Below, one piece after another: positions 37,354 through 47,037 of a stretch of 64,000 nt of DNA. A program made the position numbers and the translations under genes. The notes under the pieces are model-generated. The model had not been told where the DNA came from, did no database searches, and saw only the letters and a program-made list of their open reading frames with translations. Source of the stretch: Acidihalobacter sp. (GTDB lineage: Bacteria > Pseudomonadota > Gammaproteobacteria > DSM-5130 > Acidihalobacteraceae); the NCBI GenBank assembly GCA_027013225.1, contig JALUXU010000057.1, positions 99,296-163,295 of the forward strand, given 5' to 3'. The number at the start of each line of letters is the position of its first letter. Position 1 is the stretch's first letter.

Positions 37354-38880
37354 TTATTTGGGGCGTTTTGACGAGTTCTTGTGATCGGCCTGTTCAGATT
37401 CCGTGGACACTTTGGTCGAAACGCGTTCTGAGGCGATGGCGGTGGCTACGTCACGAGGATAGGACAGTCCGGCGAAGAACATGGCTGTACCGGCGATGAG
37501 CAGCAGGATCAGCAGAAATTCAAAGGTCAGGCCCAGGCCGAAGCCGTGCGGGGCCTTCCGAGCCGCCGCATTGGGTTCCAGTAAGTCGGATATCAGACCC
37601 ACGATGTAGGGCGCAAAGGCCACCGGCACATAGCGCAGCGCGTTGCGCAATCCTTCGGCGCGTCCCCACAGCCGCGAGTGCATGATGTCTAGCCGGGCGG
37701 CGTTGAGAGGCGCATTGGTGGCGCCAAGCCCCATCGCGGCGATGAAAAACAATGTCGCCGCAATGGGAAGATCGGGCAGTAGGAAAGCGGGCAGGAAGGC
37801 GCCGGCGGCGAGAAAGAAGGCGGCGGCGCTCACCCACACACGGGCGGCAATGACTCCGCGTTGCAGCAGCCAGTCGGCCAGCCAGCCACTCACGACAACA
37901 CCGATGATCGCTCCACTTCCGGTAGTCAGGAATACCATGCTGGCCGCGCTGGTAGGTAGCCCATAGCGCTCCATCAGATAGAGTACGGCGAAGGTCAAAA
38001 GACCGGTGAAATAGAAATAACTGGCCGTCGAACCCAGTAGAAGGATGACATTGGTACGAATCGAAAGAATATAGCGGGCCGCCTGGGGCCAGTTCCAGCG
38101 GCTGGGATCATCGCTGATGATGCGATGGGCATGAGGCTCGATGTTGCGCGCTTCGATCAGGGCGGCCACGCGGCGCCGTTTGCCTTTGTCGTTGTCAGGA
38201 CAGACGCTGTCGCGGGCGATGGCGCCCATGCCGCCGCGGTTGGGTTCATGGAGATATTTCCAGATGATTCCGGCAAAGGCGAAACCTGTGGCCGCCAGTA
38301 GCCAGAAAGCGGCGCGCCAGGAAAAGAAGTCCATCATCAGGCTGGTGAGAATGATGCCGACGCCGGCGCCGAACATTTCACCGCTGACGATGAGTCCGAA
38401 AATCCGCCCTCGCTGGGATGGAGGAAAATAGTCGCCGGTGAGCGAGGCAATGACCGCGCCCAGAGAGATACCGCTGATGCCGGATATGAGCTGTGCCAAC
38501 AGCAGCGAGGAATAACTCTGCACGAGCGCGCTCCACGCCATGCTGCCTGCCCAGATCAGCGTGAGCAAGGCCATCAGCGGCACTCGACGGATGCGATCGA
38601 CGAGAATGCTAATAGGCAGAGTGGCAATCGCTCCAACCAGTGTGGCGGCCGTGGTGATCAGTCCGAATTGGGCATTGTTCAGAGACAGCGCTTTTTCCAG
38701 CGCATGAGCCATGACGCCAAGGGCGGCCATGTCGGTGGCGGTGAGGCCGAGGGTGAGAGCCAGCAAGGCAATGACGAGGATGCGCCGGCCAAGCATGGCC
38801 TGCATGCGGTACTCGATGCGCTCGTATTCGCTCGAGAGCCAACTCTCAAGATTGATGCGCAGTTTTTGTTTGTTTTTCAT
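37354..38880 (-). CDS. Major facilitator superfamily transporter
   Basis: A 508-residue inner-membrane transporter with about 12 predicted helices. The MFS loop motif appears as ILVDRIRRVPLM between helices 2 and 3, and GDYFPPSQRGRIFGL matches the Spns-like group. A central hydrophilic loop of about 70 residues and N- and C-terminal cytoplasmic extensions lengthen it beyond the usual 420-450. The substrate is unknown. A terminator for the upstream porin gene separates it from that unit. Confidence 0.88.
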   Translation of the reverse strand: MKNKQKLRINLESWLSSEYERIEYRMQAMLGRRILVIALLALTLGLTATDMAALGVMAHALEKALSLNNAQFGLITTAATLVGAIATLPISILVDRIRRVPLMALLTLIWAGSMAWSALVQSYSSLLLAQLISGISGISLGAVIASLTGDYFPPSQRGRIFGLIVSGEMFGAGVGIILTSLMMDFFSWRAAFWLLAATGFAFAGIIWKYLHEPNRGGMGAIARDSVCPDNDKGKRRRVAALIEARNIEPHAHRIISDDPSRWNWPQAARYILSIRTNVILLLGSTASYFYFTGLLTFAVLYLMERYGLPTSAASMVFLTTGSGAIIGVVVSGWLADWLLQRGVIAARVWVSAAAFFLAAGAFLPAFLLPDLPIAATLFFIAAMGLGATNAPLNAARLDIMHSRLWGRAEGLRNALRYVPVAFAPYIVGLISDLLEPNAAARKAPHGFGLGLTFEFLLILLLIAGTAMFFAGLSYPRDVATAIASERVSTKVSTESEQADHKNSSKRPK

Positions 38881-38955
38881 GTCCTGGCGGGGGGGTGCGA
38901 TCTCAGTGCAATGGTATCAGCTGAGAAAATCATTTGCAGAAATAAAACCGCCGCG

Positions 38956-38990
38956 CAAAAAAGTGCCTGTCCGTCGAAACGAACAGGCAC
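38956..38990 (-). terminator. Terminator of the DsrE-porin unit
   Basis: GTGCCTGT and ACAGGCAC (38963-38970 with 38983-38990) pair perfectly. On the minus strand the hairpin is followed by TTTTTT, 58 bp beyond the porin stop. Confidence 0.8.
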
Positions 38991-39048
38991 AACCCGGAGC
39001 GATCGCCTATGGAGGTTGGCGATTCAGGAAAGGATCAATAAGTGGCTG

Positions 39049-40476
39049 CTAAAACACGGCCGTCAGCTGCAGATCCACGCGATTGCCCATGGCATTCGCG
39101 ATCTGCTGGGCATTGTTGCGCTGTACCGGATTGGTGATGGCATCCGGATGCGGCACGTCGAGCCTGCGGATGGCGTAATTGAGCGTGAGGCGAACCCTGG
39201 GGGTGAAGAAGTACTGCGCTCCGAGCGTCCAGGTCTTGAAGTTGCGTTGCAAGGCCGCGTTGTTGGTGAGCCGGTCGTACTGGTCGTAGCGCAGCTGCAG
39301 CTCCACATTGCGGGTCACATAGTAGCCACCCTGCGCATAGGCGCCCCAGGCCTTGTTGTCGCTGCCGGGATAGAGCGTCCATTCGGTGAGGTTTTCATAG
39401 CCACTCAAAGCCTTGCCGGTGTATTGGCTGGCGGTGTTGGCGTCGTATTTGAAGGGCGCATAGGCCATGATCCAACCCTTGGCCCGCATGTAGCCGGCGC
39501 GCAGGATGAAGCCGCCTTTCTGACGCTGATGGCGACCGTACTCGCCGCCGATGCCCCAGCGTGACAGCTTGTGGGTGCCGATCTGGGCGAGCTTGCGCTG
39601 GCCGTTGTGGAACCAGACCCAGGCCCCCGCGTCGTTTCGGTAAGGCCCTTTACCGCTGAAGATATAGTCGGCGCGGAGCATGCCGTAGGTGTCCAGGCCA
39701 TTGTTGTTGTTGGTCGAGTCGATCGGGCCGCCATTTCCAAGCATGAATGCGTAGGCATATTCCCAACGGCCTTTACGGAACCAGTTGAACGCCTTCAGGC
39801 CGACGTCCCGGAAGGCGCTGAAGCCGACCACATTGCCCGAGTCCGGCACGAAATGGTAGCCGCCGTTGCCGGCCGAAGTGAGCCGGGTGCCGGGCGCCAG
39901 GAAGCGCTCCAGCGTCAGCTGCTGGGTGAAGGTGGGATAATTGACGTAGGGAAGTGCGGCAATGCCGACGCGCGAATACCAGCTACCGGGCGCTTTTTGC
40001 AATCCCAATGAGAGCCTTACGAACTTGTTGGCATTCCAGGTCACGAAGGCATCGGTGAGCACCGGATGCTTGCCCGAGAAGTAGGTCAGCCCGTTGTTGC
40101 CGAATTCGGTGAGCACGAAATAGGTCAGCTTGTCGGAGATCGGCGTCAGGGTGCCGCGCGCGCCCAGCCGCGCGCGCAGGATGTTGAAGGTGTTGTCACT
40201 GTTCAGGTTCGGGCCGATGCGGTTGAAGTTGGGGATGGTGCCGTTGAAATAGGAAGGTATTTTGCCTTGGAGTCCTTCCACCTTTTTGCCGTCGGTGGCG
40301 GCATAGTCCGGCTGGACGAAGCCCCAGATCTTGATCGGCGGCGTGACCACCGGCGGATTGGTGTTGTACAGCGCAAGCCAGTTGGCGGCCTGCGCTTGCG
40401 GAATCAGGGCCAGTGTGGATGCGATGGCTAAACCGGCGCCGGCTTTTTTGATAAGTTTTTTATGCGTGGATGACAT
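39049..40476 (-). CDS. Large porin, OprP/phosphate-selective-like beta-barrel
   Basis: A predicted outer-membrane beta-barrel of 475 residues. AAGGAG upstream supports the ATG at 40476. A signal peptide ends at QAQA, before ANWLALYN. Barrel features include RLSLGLQKAPGSW, alternating aromatic strands through the protein, and a terminal Phe. The pattern resembles the OprP/OprO group, but no strongly diagnostic motif is seen, so the substrate is not named. The DsrE-like gene lies 66 bp upstream on the same strand. Confidence 0.8.
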   Translation of the reverse strand: MSSTHKKLIKKAGAGLAIASTLALIPQAQAANWLALYNTNPPVVTPPIKIWGFVQPDYAATDGKKVEGLQGKIPSYFNGTIPNFNRIGPNLNSDNTFNILRARLGARGTLTPISDKLTYFVLTEFGNNGLTYFSGKHPVLTDAFVTWNANKFVRLSLGLQKAPGSWYSRVGIAALPYVNYPTFTQQLTLERFLAPGTRLTSAGNGGYHFVPDSGNVVGFSAFRDVGLKAFNWFRKGRWEYAYAFMLGNGGPIDSTNNNNGLDTYGMLRADYIFSGKGPYRNDAGAWVWFHNGQRKLAQIGTHKLSRWGIGGEYGRHQRQKGGFILRAGYMRAKGWIMAYAPFKYDANTASQYTGKALSGYENLTEWTLYPGSDNKAWGAYAQGGYYVTRNVELQLRYDQYDRLTNNAALQRNFKTWTLGAQYFFTPRVRLTLNYAIRRLDVPHPDAITNPVQRNNAQQIANAMGNRVDLQLTAVF

Positions 40477-40542
40477 CTTGTATCTCCTTTATCTTTCAAT
40501 AATTGTTTGTTATGGATTGGCGGTGTCCGCCTGAGATTCAGA

Positions 40543-41037
40543 TCATGGCTTGATGTAGCGAAAGCCATGCGCCTGGAGCTGCATGATGCGTACGATGCCG
40601 CCCGGTACGACCACCGCCTGATCGACCAGCTTGGGAAGATGACCGAGCTTGCGCTTGAAGTTCAGCATGGTGTTGTGACAGGCATCGAATTCCACGCCTT
40701 CAGCGTTCAGGCTCTGGATGCGCGCGGCCATCGGGCTGTCCTTGAGCAGCATTTTGAGGCCCGGGCCGTAGGCTACGATCACGATTTGGACGTTGGCCGA
40801 GCCGAAGTACTTGAGCATGTTGGCCGCATTGTTCAGCACCAGATTCCAGCGCGCCGGGCTGCCCTGGCTGACTTGCAGCACGGCATGGGCCGTGGCGAAG
40901 GGGTGGGGATGCAGGAATTGCGGCTTTTCGTAATTGAAGGATTTGAAGAATGACCAGTTTTCGGCGTGCGCCGGGCTGAAGCTCAATCCGAGCAGTAGGC
41001 ATAGCGCCGGTAACAGGAGGCTGATTTTCTTTCGCAT
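40543..41037 (-). CDS. Exported DsrE-like protein
   Basis: A 164-residue protein with an N-terminal signal peptide (LLLPALCLLLGLSFSPAHA) and a DsrE/DsrF-type domain: the core AVLQVSQGSPARWNLVLNNAANM, the VQIVIVAYGPGLKML strand, and a single conserved Cys in FDACHNTM. Cytoplasmic DsrE/DsrF proteins relay sulfur in sulfur oxidisers. Exported forms are widespread but little understood. It is followed by a porin gene in the same orientation, and a rhodanese gene lies upstream on the same strand. The Cys suggests sulfane-sulfur handling, which is inference. Confidence 0.85.
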   Translation of the reverse strand: MRKKISLLLPALCLLLGLSFSPAHAENWSFFKSFNYEKPQFLHPHPFATAHAVLQVSQGSPARWNLVLNNAANMLKYFGSANVQIVIVAYGPGLKMLLKDSPMAARIQSLNAEGVEFDACHNTMLNFKRKLGHLPKLVDQAVVVPGGIVRIMQLQAHGFRYIKP

Positions 41038-41070
41038 GATATCCTCTCTCTCGTGTGGTTGTTCCGAAAA

Positions 41071-41140
41071 TATCTCCGGGTGCCTGTCCAGTAGTCGCTA
41101 TCGTTGATGGACTTTTGCTTAGTGGACTCGACCGGAGATA
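41071..41140. repeat. Inverted repeat upstream of the dsrE-like gene
   Basis: TATCTCCGG (41071-41079) and CCGGAGATA (41132-41140) are perfect 9-bp complements, 52 bp apart. They sit 34-103 bp before the dsrE-like start. They could be paired operator half-sites or a long-range hairpin in the leader. No promoter is clearly resolved. Confidence 0.35.
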
Positions 41141-41211
41141 TCTCTTTAGAGGCAAAGGATGATCGATTTATTCCCAATAAGTATTTTTGATTGGCTTTGA
41201 TTTTTCATTTC

Positions 41212-41252
41212 AAAAAAAAACCACTGGGGCGCCCGCGCTCGCCCCAGTGGTT
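41212..41252 (-). terminator. Terminator of the rhodanese gene
   Basis: CCACTGGGGCG and CGCCCCAGTGG (41221-41231 with 41240-41250) form a perfect 11-bp stem. On the minus strand it is followed by nine T bases. Confidence 0.9.
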
Positions 41253-41316
41253 CAAAAACTTTTAAAATGTTTCTGACTTGACCGCAGATCCGAATACTTA
41301 AACAGCCCGCGACCTG

Positions 41317-41745
41317 TTAGACAAAGCTGGCTTCTTTGGCGACCGGCTTGTCATCGGCTGCCCATGCCTGGAAGCCGCCGGCGAGGCTGTAGACTTCCTT
41401 GAAACCCATCATCTGCAACACGGCCGCTGCCATGGCGGAGCGGCCGCCGGTGGCACAATAGACCACGATAGGGCGTTCGCGGGCCTCGACCAGTTCCGGT
41501 AAGCGTTTGGGATAGCTTGGGTCGGCGGCCGCTTCGAGAATGCCGCGCGGCACGAAGGTGCAGTGCTTGATATGGCCTGTCTGCTGATGTTCGGCCGATT
41601 CGCGTACGTCCAGAATCATCAAGTCGGGTCTGTCTTGCTGCATTTGTTCGAGTTCGTCGGGGCTGACTTCCTTGACCACGGAACGCGCGGCCTGGACGAA
41701 ATCCATGAGGTTCATGGGTTTTTGCGGTGTGAATTTGTCGTACAT
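41317..41745 (-). CDS. Single-domain rhodanese
   Basis: A 142-residue cytoplasmic sulfurtransferase. One rhodanese domain covers about 25-135, with ILDVRESAEHQQTGHI and the active-site loop CATGGRS, whose Cys carries the persulfide. The GGRS form of the loop is common in the GlpE/PspE-like group. It is a single-gene unit with a strong terminator. Its place near a DsrE-like gene hints at sulfur relay, but the two are separated by that terminator. Confidence 0.92.
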   Translation of the reverse strand: MYDKFTPQKPMNLMDFVQAARSVVKEVSPDELEQMQQDRPDLMILDVRESAEHQQTGHIKHCTFVPRGILEAAADPSYPKRLPELVEARERPIVVYCATGGRSAMAAAVLQMMGFKEVYSLAGGFQAWAADDKPVAKEASFV

Positions 41746-41853
41746 AAATAATATCCCGAAGTGTTGATAAGAGGCCGCTAATATACCCGAGTGATCAGGT
41801 CAGGTTAAGCGTTTTTTAGTCTTATATGAAAAAACACCGTTAATCGGTAAGTT

Positions 41854-43269
41854 TTATTGGCCTTCGCCGAAGATGACGTCGGAGAGTCCCCATTTGCTGG
41901 CCAGGGTTTCGGTGGCGTTGCCCAGTTCTTCGGCGCGCGCCGGGTGGTTGTATGTGCCCCGGGCGAGCCAGCGGAGCAGGCTTGCGCGATCGGGCGCGAG
42001 GGAGAGCAGATGGATGAGTTCGCCGGCTTCGGAACCGATGATTTCTCCCCCGAGAAAATGGCCGTCGTCCATGTCGCTGATGAGGCGCACGAATCCTTCG
42101 GCATCGTCCTGGCCGAGTGCGCGAGGCGAGGTTTCAAAGGCGGCGAAGCCGACAGCAGGCTCAAAGCCTTCATCCTCCGCCGCGTCTTCATCCAGCCCCA
42201 GGCGCGCCATTTCGATGGCGCTGTAGACCACGATGGGTACCCAGCGGTCGTCCTGCTCGCGGGTATTGCCTTCGATGATGTTGCTGACAGCAATCGTGGC
42301 GTCCGAGATGGCATGGTTGGCAGTCATGGCGGGACTCGCGACGTCACCGATGGCGTAGATATGAGGCAGGGTGGTTTGCAGGTGGGCATTGCGCACGATG
42401 AAGCCTTTGTCGTCGGTGGCGATGCCAACGGCGTCGAGATCGAGGCCTTCAGTGTGCGGCACGCGGCCTGTGCCGAGGCAAACCCAGTCGACTTCCAGCG
42501 TTTCCCCAGAACCCAGTTGCAGGCGCACGGTGTCACCTTCGGCATCGATGCCGGTAAAAGATTCGCCCTGGAGCAAGGTGATGTCATGGCGTGCGAGCGC
42601 ATCATGCAGAGTCGTTTTGGCCTGCGTGCTGAAGGGTATCTTGCGCAGGGCGGGAGAGCGCGCCAGCCAGCTGACTTTTTTGCCGAGCATGGAGAAAATG
42701 AAGGCAAATTCCGTGGCCACTACGCCACTACCGATGAGGGCGACCCGTTCGCCGCGGGGAGGCTCGTGGTCGAACAGCATGTCACTGGTAAGGATTTTCC
42801 CCGGGATAGGGGCGAACGGCTCAGGAACATGGGCGCTCCCACCGGTAGCGATAATGATGGAGGAGGCCCGAATACGACGGTTTTCGCCCTGAGAATCGTG
42901 GATTTCGAGTTCATGCGGGCTGCAAAAACGGGCATGGCCGGTGAAGGTGGCGATTTTCAGGCGGTGCATGTAATCAATATAGCTTTCCTGGACGGTGGCG
43001 ACCACTTTCTTCTGATGGTGCCAGGCGATGTTCATGTCGGCCGAGAGTTCGCTGCGGATGCCGCGGGCGGCGAAATCCCGGCTGACGACGATCAGGCGGG
43101 CGGTATGATGCCAGTCTTTCTTGGGCACGCAGCCGCGGTTGAGACAACAGCCTCCCCACTCGGCTCGTTCAATGATTGCGACTTTCAGGCCGCGCAAGGC
43201 GGCAAGAGTGGCGGCACGGTAGCCGCCCGGGCCTGAACCGATGACGGCAAGATCGTATTGCTGGTTCAT
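41854..43269 (-). CDS. FAD-dependent pyridine nucleotide-disulfide oxidoreductase (Lpd-like)
   Basis: A 471-residue flavoprotein of the dihydrolipoamide dehydrogenase/glutathione reductase family. FAD-binding GSGPGGYRAA opens it, the redox disulfide is CLNRGCVPKK, NAD-binding GSGVVATEFAF is in the middle, the second FAD motif is IYAIGDVAS, and the acid-base His-Glu pair is in HPARAEE. The VPKK after the disulfide recalls glutathione reductase, while the overall look is Lpd-like, so the disulfide substrate is uncertain. Its ATG overlaps the DUF3108 stop (ATGA). No 2-oxoacid dehydrogenase genes are nearby. Confidence 0.87.
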   Translation of the reverse strand: MNQQYDLAVIGSGPGGYRAATLAALRGLKVAIIERAEWGGCCLNRGCVPKKDWHHTARLIVVSRDFAARGIRSELSADMNIAWHHQKKVVATVQESYIDYMHRLKIATFTGHARFCSPHELEIHDSQGENRRIRASSIIIATGGSAHVPEPFAPIPGKILTSDMLFDHEPPRGERVALIGSGVVATEFAFIFSMLGKKVSWLARSPALRKIPFSTQAKTTLHDALARHDITLLQGESFTGIDAEGDTVRLQLGSGETLEVDWVCLGTGRVPHTEGLDLDAVGIATDDKGFIVRNAHLQTTLPHIYAIGDVASPAMTANHAISDATIAVSNIIEGNTREQDDRWVPIVVYSAIEMARLGLDEDAAEDEGFEPAVGFAAFETSPRALGQDDAEGFVRLISDMDDGHFLGGEIIGSEAGELIHLLSLAPDRASLLRWLARGTYNHPARAEELGNATETLASKWGLSDVIFGEGQ

Positions 43270-44039
43270 TGTGTCGTAATTCCTCGATGGTTTGCGGGCT
43301 CGGCTGAATTGTTCCATTGCACCGAGCGCAGATTCAGGGTCAACTTGGAATCATCCTTGAGTTTGGTTTGCACCAGCCTGACGGGGAGATAATGCAGGCG
43401 AGGGGCGAGATAGAAATCATAGCGATCCTTATGATCGCGAAAACGCTGCACTACGATGGTGTTCAGTTCGCCGAGGGGGGTGTGAATGCGTTTTTCGCCC
43501 GCATAGGTGAAATCATAATGACTCAGCTTGTTGGCTGATTGAACCACTGTAAAGCTCAGTGATTTTTTGTGTTCGGCCACAGCTTGGATCAAGGCGAGCT
43601 GAATGGAAAGAAAATCCACGGTATCAGGCTGAATTTTCACATGTATGGGCTGGCCTTGGCGATCAACGCCTGTTGCTATCAGTGCTTTGCGGTCGAATAC
43701 GATGCGGGCATGCACGTTTTTGCCGCCACCGGTTTCGCTGTAAGTGAATTCGATGGGCAGCGGAATTTTGCTGGTGCGAGGCAAGATGCTGCGTTCGATG
43801 ATTTTCTGGTGAAAAAACCAGCTGAAAATGCCGATCGCATGGGTGGTTTGAGTGTAAATAACTTTATTTTTGCCGTCCGGCTGAAAACTAAGGGTGGTTT
43901 CGGCGGCATCAACACCAAATTTGTTCAGCACGTAGTGGGCGGTGAAAAATGGGATGCCAAACGCTTCCTGTGCCCAGGCAGGCCAAGGGAATATCAGAAA
44001 GAGTCCCAGGAACAGGGCGAGACGGCGGCTAAACAGCAT
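43266..44039 (-). CDS. DUF3108 exported protein
   Basis: A 257-residue secreted protein with a signal peptide (LFLGLFLIFPWPAWA, cleaved before QEAF). The DUF3108 body contains FTAHYVLNKFGVDAAETTLSF and FDFYLAPRLHYLPVRLVQ-like segments near the end. Function unknown, probably periplasmic. The start at 44039 overlaps the purN stop by 11 bp and the stop overlaps the flavoprotein start by 4 bp. DUF3108 next to purMN is widespread in gammaproteobacteria. Confidence 0.85.
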   Translation of the reverse strand: MLFSRRLALFLGLFLIFPWPAWAQEAFGIPFFTAHYVLNKFGVDAAETTLSFQPDGKNKVIYTQTTHAIGIFSWFFHQKIIERSILPRTSKIPLPIEFTYSETGGGKNVHARIVFDRKALIATGVDRQGQPIHVKIQPDTVDFLSIQLALIQAVAEHKKSLSFTVVQSANKLSHYDFTYAGEKRIHTPLGELNTIVVQRFRDHKDRYDFYLAPRLHYLPVRLVQTKLKDDSKLTLNLRSVQWNNSAEPANHRGITTQ

Positions 44040-44703
44040 TGGTGAAGTCCTCAAGTTTGAGTCGGGTCGGTGCCACGATGGGTTTTTCATCGAGCCGCGC
44101 GGCACCGTCGGCGAGCTGCAGTCGGCCTTCTGCGAACCAGGCCACGGCGAGCGGATAGATGCGATGTTCGGCGAGCTGAACCCTCGCCGCCAGTGAATCG
44201 GGGGTGTCGTTTGCTGCGATCGGGACTTCAGCTTGCACGATCACCGGTCCGCCATCCAGTTCGCGGGTGACGAAATGAACGCTGGCGCCATGGCGAATGG
44301 CGCCATCGGCAAGCGCGCGGGCGTGAGTGTGCAGACCTGGATAAGCCGGCAGCAAAGAAGGATGGATATTGAGCATGCGGCCCAGGTAATGATCGACGAA
44401 GGCCGGCGTGAGAATGCGCATGAATCCCGCCAGCACGATCAGGTCGGGAGTCAGGGCATCGATGCACTTGCGTAAAGACTCATCGAAATGGGCGCGATCG
44501 GGAAAGCGGCGGTGATCGAGAACAAAGGCGGGGATGTGGTGGCGGCGCGCCCGCTCCAAGGCGAAAACCTGGGGGCGATTGCTGATCACTCCAGCGATGC
44601 GACCGTTGATACGTCCCTGTTCACAGGCGTCTATGAGCGCCTGCAGATTGCTGCCATTACCTGAAACCAGTACAACGATGCGTATGGGCTCCTTGGAATT
44701 CAT
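44029..44703 (-). CDS. purN: Phosphoribosylglycinamide formyltransferase
   Basis: Third step of purine synthesis: transfers formyl from 10-formyl-THF to GAR. The start at 44703, overlapping the purM stop as ATGA, gives 224 residues. Motifs are [44 protein letters not shown] with the catalytic Asn-His, and the THAR...[17 protein letters not shown] signature with its catalytic Asp. It is the second gene of purM-purN. Confidence 0.97.
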   Translation of the reverse strand: MNSKEPIRIVVLVSGNGSNLQALIDACEQGRINGRIAGVISNRPQVFALERARRHHIPAFVLDHRRFPDRAHFDESLRKCIDALTPDLIVLAGFMRILTPAFVDHYLGRMLNIHPSLLPAYPGLHTHARALADGAIRHGASVHFVTRELDGGPVIVQAEVPIAANDTPDSLAARVQLAEHRIYPLAVAWFAEGRLQLADGAARLDEKPIVAPTRLKLEDFTNAV

Positions 44704-45755
44704 GAGTGCACGTAGGTGACCCGGGGCACGGCCTCGTCGCTGACTTCTATATGGCCGATCTCCCAGGCGCCGATGCCATGTTCGTAGCTGCGCTCTATTG
44801 TGTCCTCGCACTGTTCGGCCGCGGTCACTACGGCCATGCCGATTCCGCAGTTGAAGGTTCTGAGCATTTCATCGCCGGTGATGTCGCCCTGGTTTTGCAG
44901 CCAAGCAAAAATATCCGGCCGCGGCCAGGATGTCGGGTCGATTACGGCGCGGGTATGTTTGGGGAGCATGCGCGGAATGTTTTCAGTCAGTCCGCCGCCG
45001 GTGATATGAGCCATGGCATGCACGGCACCGCTCTTGAGCAACTCGAGCACCGGTTTGACATAGATGCGGGTGGGCGCAAGGAAATGGTCGGCAAGCGTGT
45101 GGGATTTGAGGTATTGGTCGAGATTGGCCTGCTTTTTATCGATGATTTTGCGAATCAGTGAGTAGCCATTGGAATGCGGTCCGCTGGAGGCGAGGCCGAT
45201 GATTTTGTCGCCGGGCTTTACCTTGCGGCCATCGAGCAGCTGCTCGCGCTCCACGATCCCGACCGCAAAGCCGGCCAGATCGTATTCGCTGCCGGCATAC
45301 ATGCCGGGCATTTCGGCTGTTTCGCCGCCGATAAGCGCGCATCCGGCTTGTTCGCATCCTTCGGCGATGCCGGCCACCACGATCGCTGCAAGATCGACAT
45401 CGAGCTTTCCGGTGGCATAATAGTCTAGGAAAAACAGCGGCTCGGCACCTTGAACGACTATATCATTCACGCACATGGCTACCAGATCGATGCCGATGTG
45501 TTCATGCCGGTTCAGACGGTTGGCGAGACTCAACTTGGTGCCCACGCCGTCAGTGCCGGAGACCAGCACGGGACGTTGGTAGTGCCCTATCGGTAGTTCG
45601 AACAAGGCTCCGAAGCCGCCGAGTCCTGCCAATACCTCGGGCCGGCGTGTACGCGCCGCGAAGGGCTTGATCCTCTCGACCAGGGTGTTTCCGGCATCGA
45701 TGTCTACGCCGGCGTCGCGGTAAGTCAGGCGGTGTTTGCTGGATTTTTCTGTCAT
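44700..45755 (-). CDS. purM: Phosphoribosylformylglycinamidine cyclo-ligase
   Basis: Closes the imidazole ring of AIR in purine synthesis. The start at 45755 ([18 protein letters not shown]) gives 351 residues, matching E. coli PurM. The frame continues upstream without family sequence. Landmarks are [37 protein letters not shown], and [11 protein letters not shown]. The divergent DUF2066 gene begins 147 bp away, the same arrangement as in Pseudomonas. Confidence 0.98.
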   Translation of the reverse strand: MTEKSSKHRLTYRDAGVDIDAGNTLVERIKPFAARTRRPEVLAGLGGFGALFELPIGHYQRPVLVSGTDGVGTKLSLANRLNRHEHIGIDLVAMCVNDIVVQGAEPLFFLDYYATGKLDVDLAAIVVAGIAEGCEQAGCALIGGETAEMPGMYAGSEYDLAGFAVGIVEREQLLDGRKVKPGDKIIGLASSGPHSNGYSLIRKIIDKKQANLDQYLKSHTLADHFLAPTRIYVKPVLELLKSGAVHAMAHITGGGLTENIPRMLPKHTRAVIDPTSWPRPDIFAWLQNQGDITGDEMLRTFNCGIGMAVVTAAEQCEDTIERSYEHGIGAWEIGHIEVSDEAVPRVTYVHS

Positions 45756-45902
45756 GGGGTCGAGTGGCCAAAGAAAGTTGAAGAACAGAATCTTATTGTC
45801 GATGGCCGTGGCTGTAAACTCCAAGCGCTCCGCAGGGATGTTGGCATGCGGGTTTATGCTAAGGTTTTGCATTCGGTTTCGAAATTTTTTAGGGAGGATG
45901 GG

Positions 45903-47024
45903 GTGAAGGTGAACTTATGCGCCCACGCCAGGTTCATGGGTATGCGGTTTTGGCACCTTACTGCCCTGCTGGTTCTGGGGCTTGTCAGCGGAGCCTATGC
46001 ACCGTCTGTTGGCGCGGTGGAAACCTCGGGCCTTTATCAGGCCACCGTGCCGGTAGGCGATCGCGCCCAGGCGAGCCGGGATGAGGCTTTTCGTCAGGCG
46101 CTGGCGCAGGTCTTGGTCAAGGTGTCCGGGAATTCCAAAATCGTCTTGCAGCCCGCCGCTCAAAAAGCATTGAAGAATTCATCCTCTTTTGTGCAAGAGT
46201 ACGCTTATGCAGGCAAGGGTGATGGGCTGCGATTACAGGTGAAATTCGAACCGGAGGCGATCAATCAATGGCTCATCCGCAACAAACTGCCGTTATGGAG
46301 CCGGGAAAGGCCGGTGGTTATCTGGTGGGTGGGCGTCGAAGAAAGCAGCCGACAGCGATTCATTCTGGGTCGCCTCGCCTCGGCCAAGCATGGTGCTTTG
46401 ATGCAGGTAGTCGAGAAAACGGCCGCATTACGTGGCGTGCCGGTCATTTTTCCGTTGCTGGATCTTGAGGATCGGGGAGTGGTGAGCTTTTCAGACCTTG
46501 CGGGAGGATTCATCTCTCCCGTCGAGCGCGCTTCGTCGCGTTATGAGGCCAACGCCGAAGTAATTGGAATCCTCAGGCGTCAGAGTGGTGAATGGGTGGG
46601 ACGCTGGCAATTGGAATTTTCCGGCCAGACGGCGCGATGGCGGTCGGTTGGCGTCACGCCGGCAAGCGTGCTGGAAAACGCAGTAAATGAGGTGGCGGAT
46701 CATCTCGCGAAACATTTGGCTGTCGTGCCGACGAGCCAGAAGGAGCCTGCTTTGCTGATTACCTTCCGGGATGTGCAGACAGCCGCTGCATTTGCCCGCA
46801 TCGAACATTTGTTACGCCACTTCGCATCGATCCGGCACGCTTATCCGCTATCCATTGATGGCGATCGAGTACGGTTTCGCGTCATCCCGAGAGGTCAGCC
46901 GGGTGATGTGGCGCGAAATCTCGCCCTGACTGGCTGGTTGCGGCCGTTGCCGCCCCCTTTCGACCAGGCCGCCAAGGCGCCCGGGGGAAGTGACTCGACG
47001 CTTTATTATCGTTATATGCCATGA
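45903..47024 (+). CDS. DUF2066 exported protein
   Basis: A conserved gammaproteobacterial protein of 373 residues. The strong site AGGGAGG (45891-45897) favours the GTG at 45903; ATGs at 45936 and 45942 are alternatives. A signal peptide-like helix ([15 protein letters not shown]) precedes the domain, which holds [34 protein letters not shown] and [13 protein letters not shown]. Probably periplasmic; function unknown. It lies upstream of perM and hda. Confidence 0.85.
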   Translation: MKVNLCAHARFMGMRFWHLTALLVLGLVSGAYAPSVGAVETSGLYQATVPVGDRAQASRDEAFRQALAQVLVKVSGNSKIVLQPAAQKALKNSSSFVQEYAYAGKGDGLRLQVKFEPEAINQWLIRNKLPLWSRERPVVIWWVGVEESSRQRFILGRLASAKHGALMQVVEKTAALRGVPVIFPLLDLEDRGVVSFSDLAGGFISPVERASSRYEANAEVIGILRRQSGEWVGRWQLEFSGQTARWRSVGVTPASVLENAVNEVADHLAKHLAVVPTSQKEPALLITFRDVQTAAAFARIEHLLRHFASIRHAYPLSIDGDRVRFRVIPRGQPGDVARNLALTGWLRPLPPPFDQAAKAPGGSDSTLYYRYMP

Positions 47025-47037
47025 TGGAACGCTCCTG

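Noticed and set aside
41832..41848. Terminator-like hairpin after the flavoprotein gene
   Set aside because: Only a 4-bp stem before the T-run; too weak to list as a terminator.
41857..43236. 459-codon open frame antisense to the flavoprotein gene
   Set aside because: The sense frame has FAD, NAD and disulfide motifs in order; the antisense frame has none.
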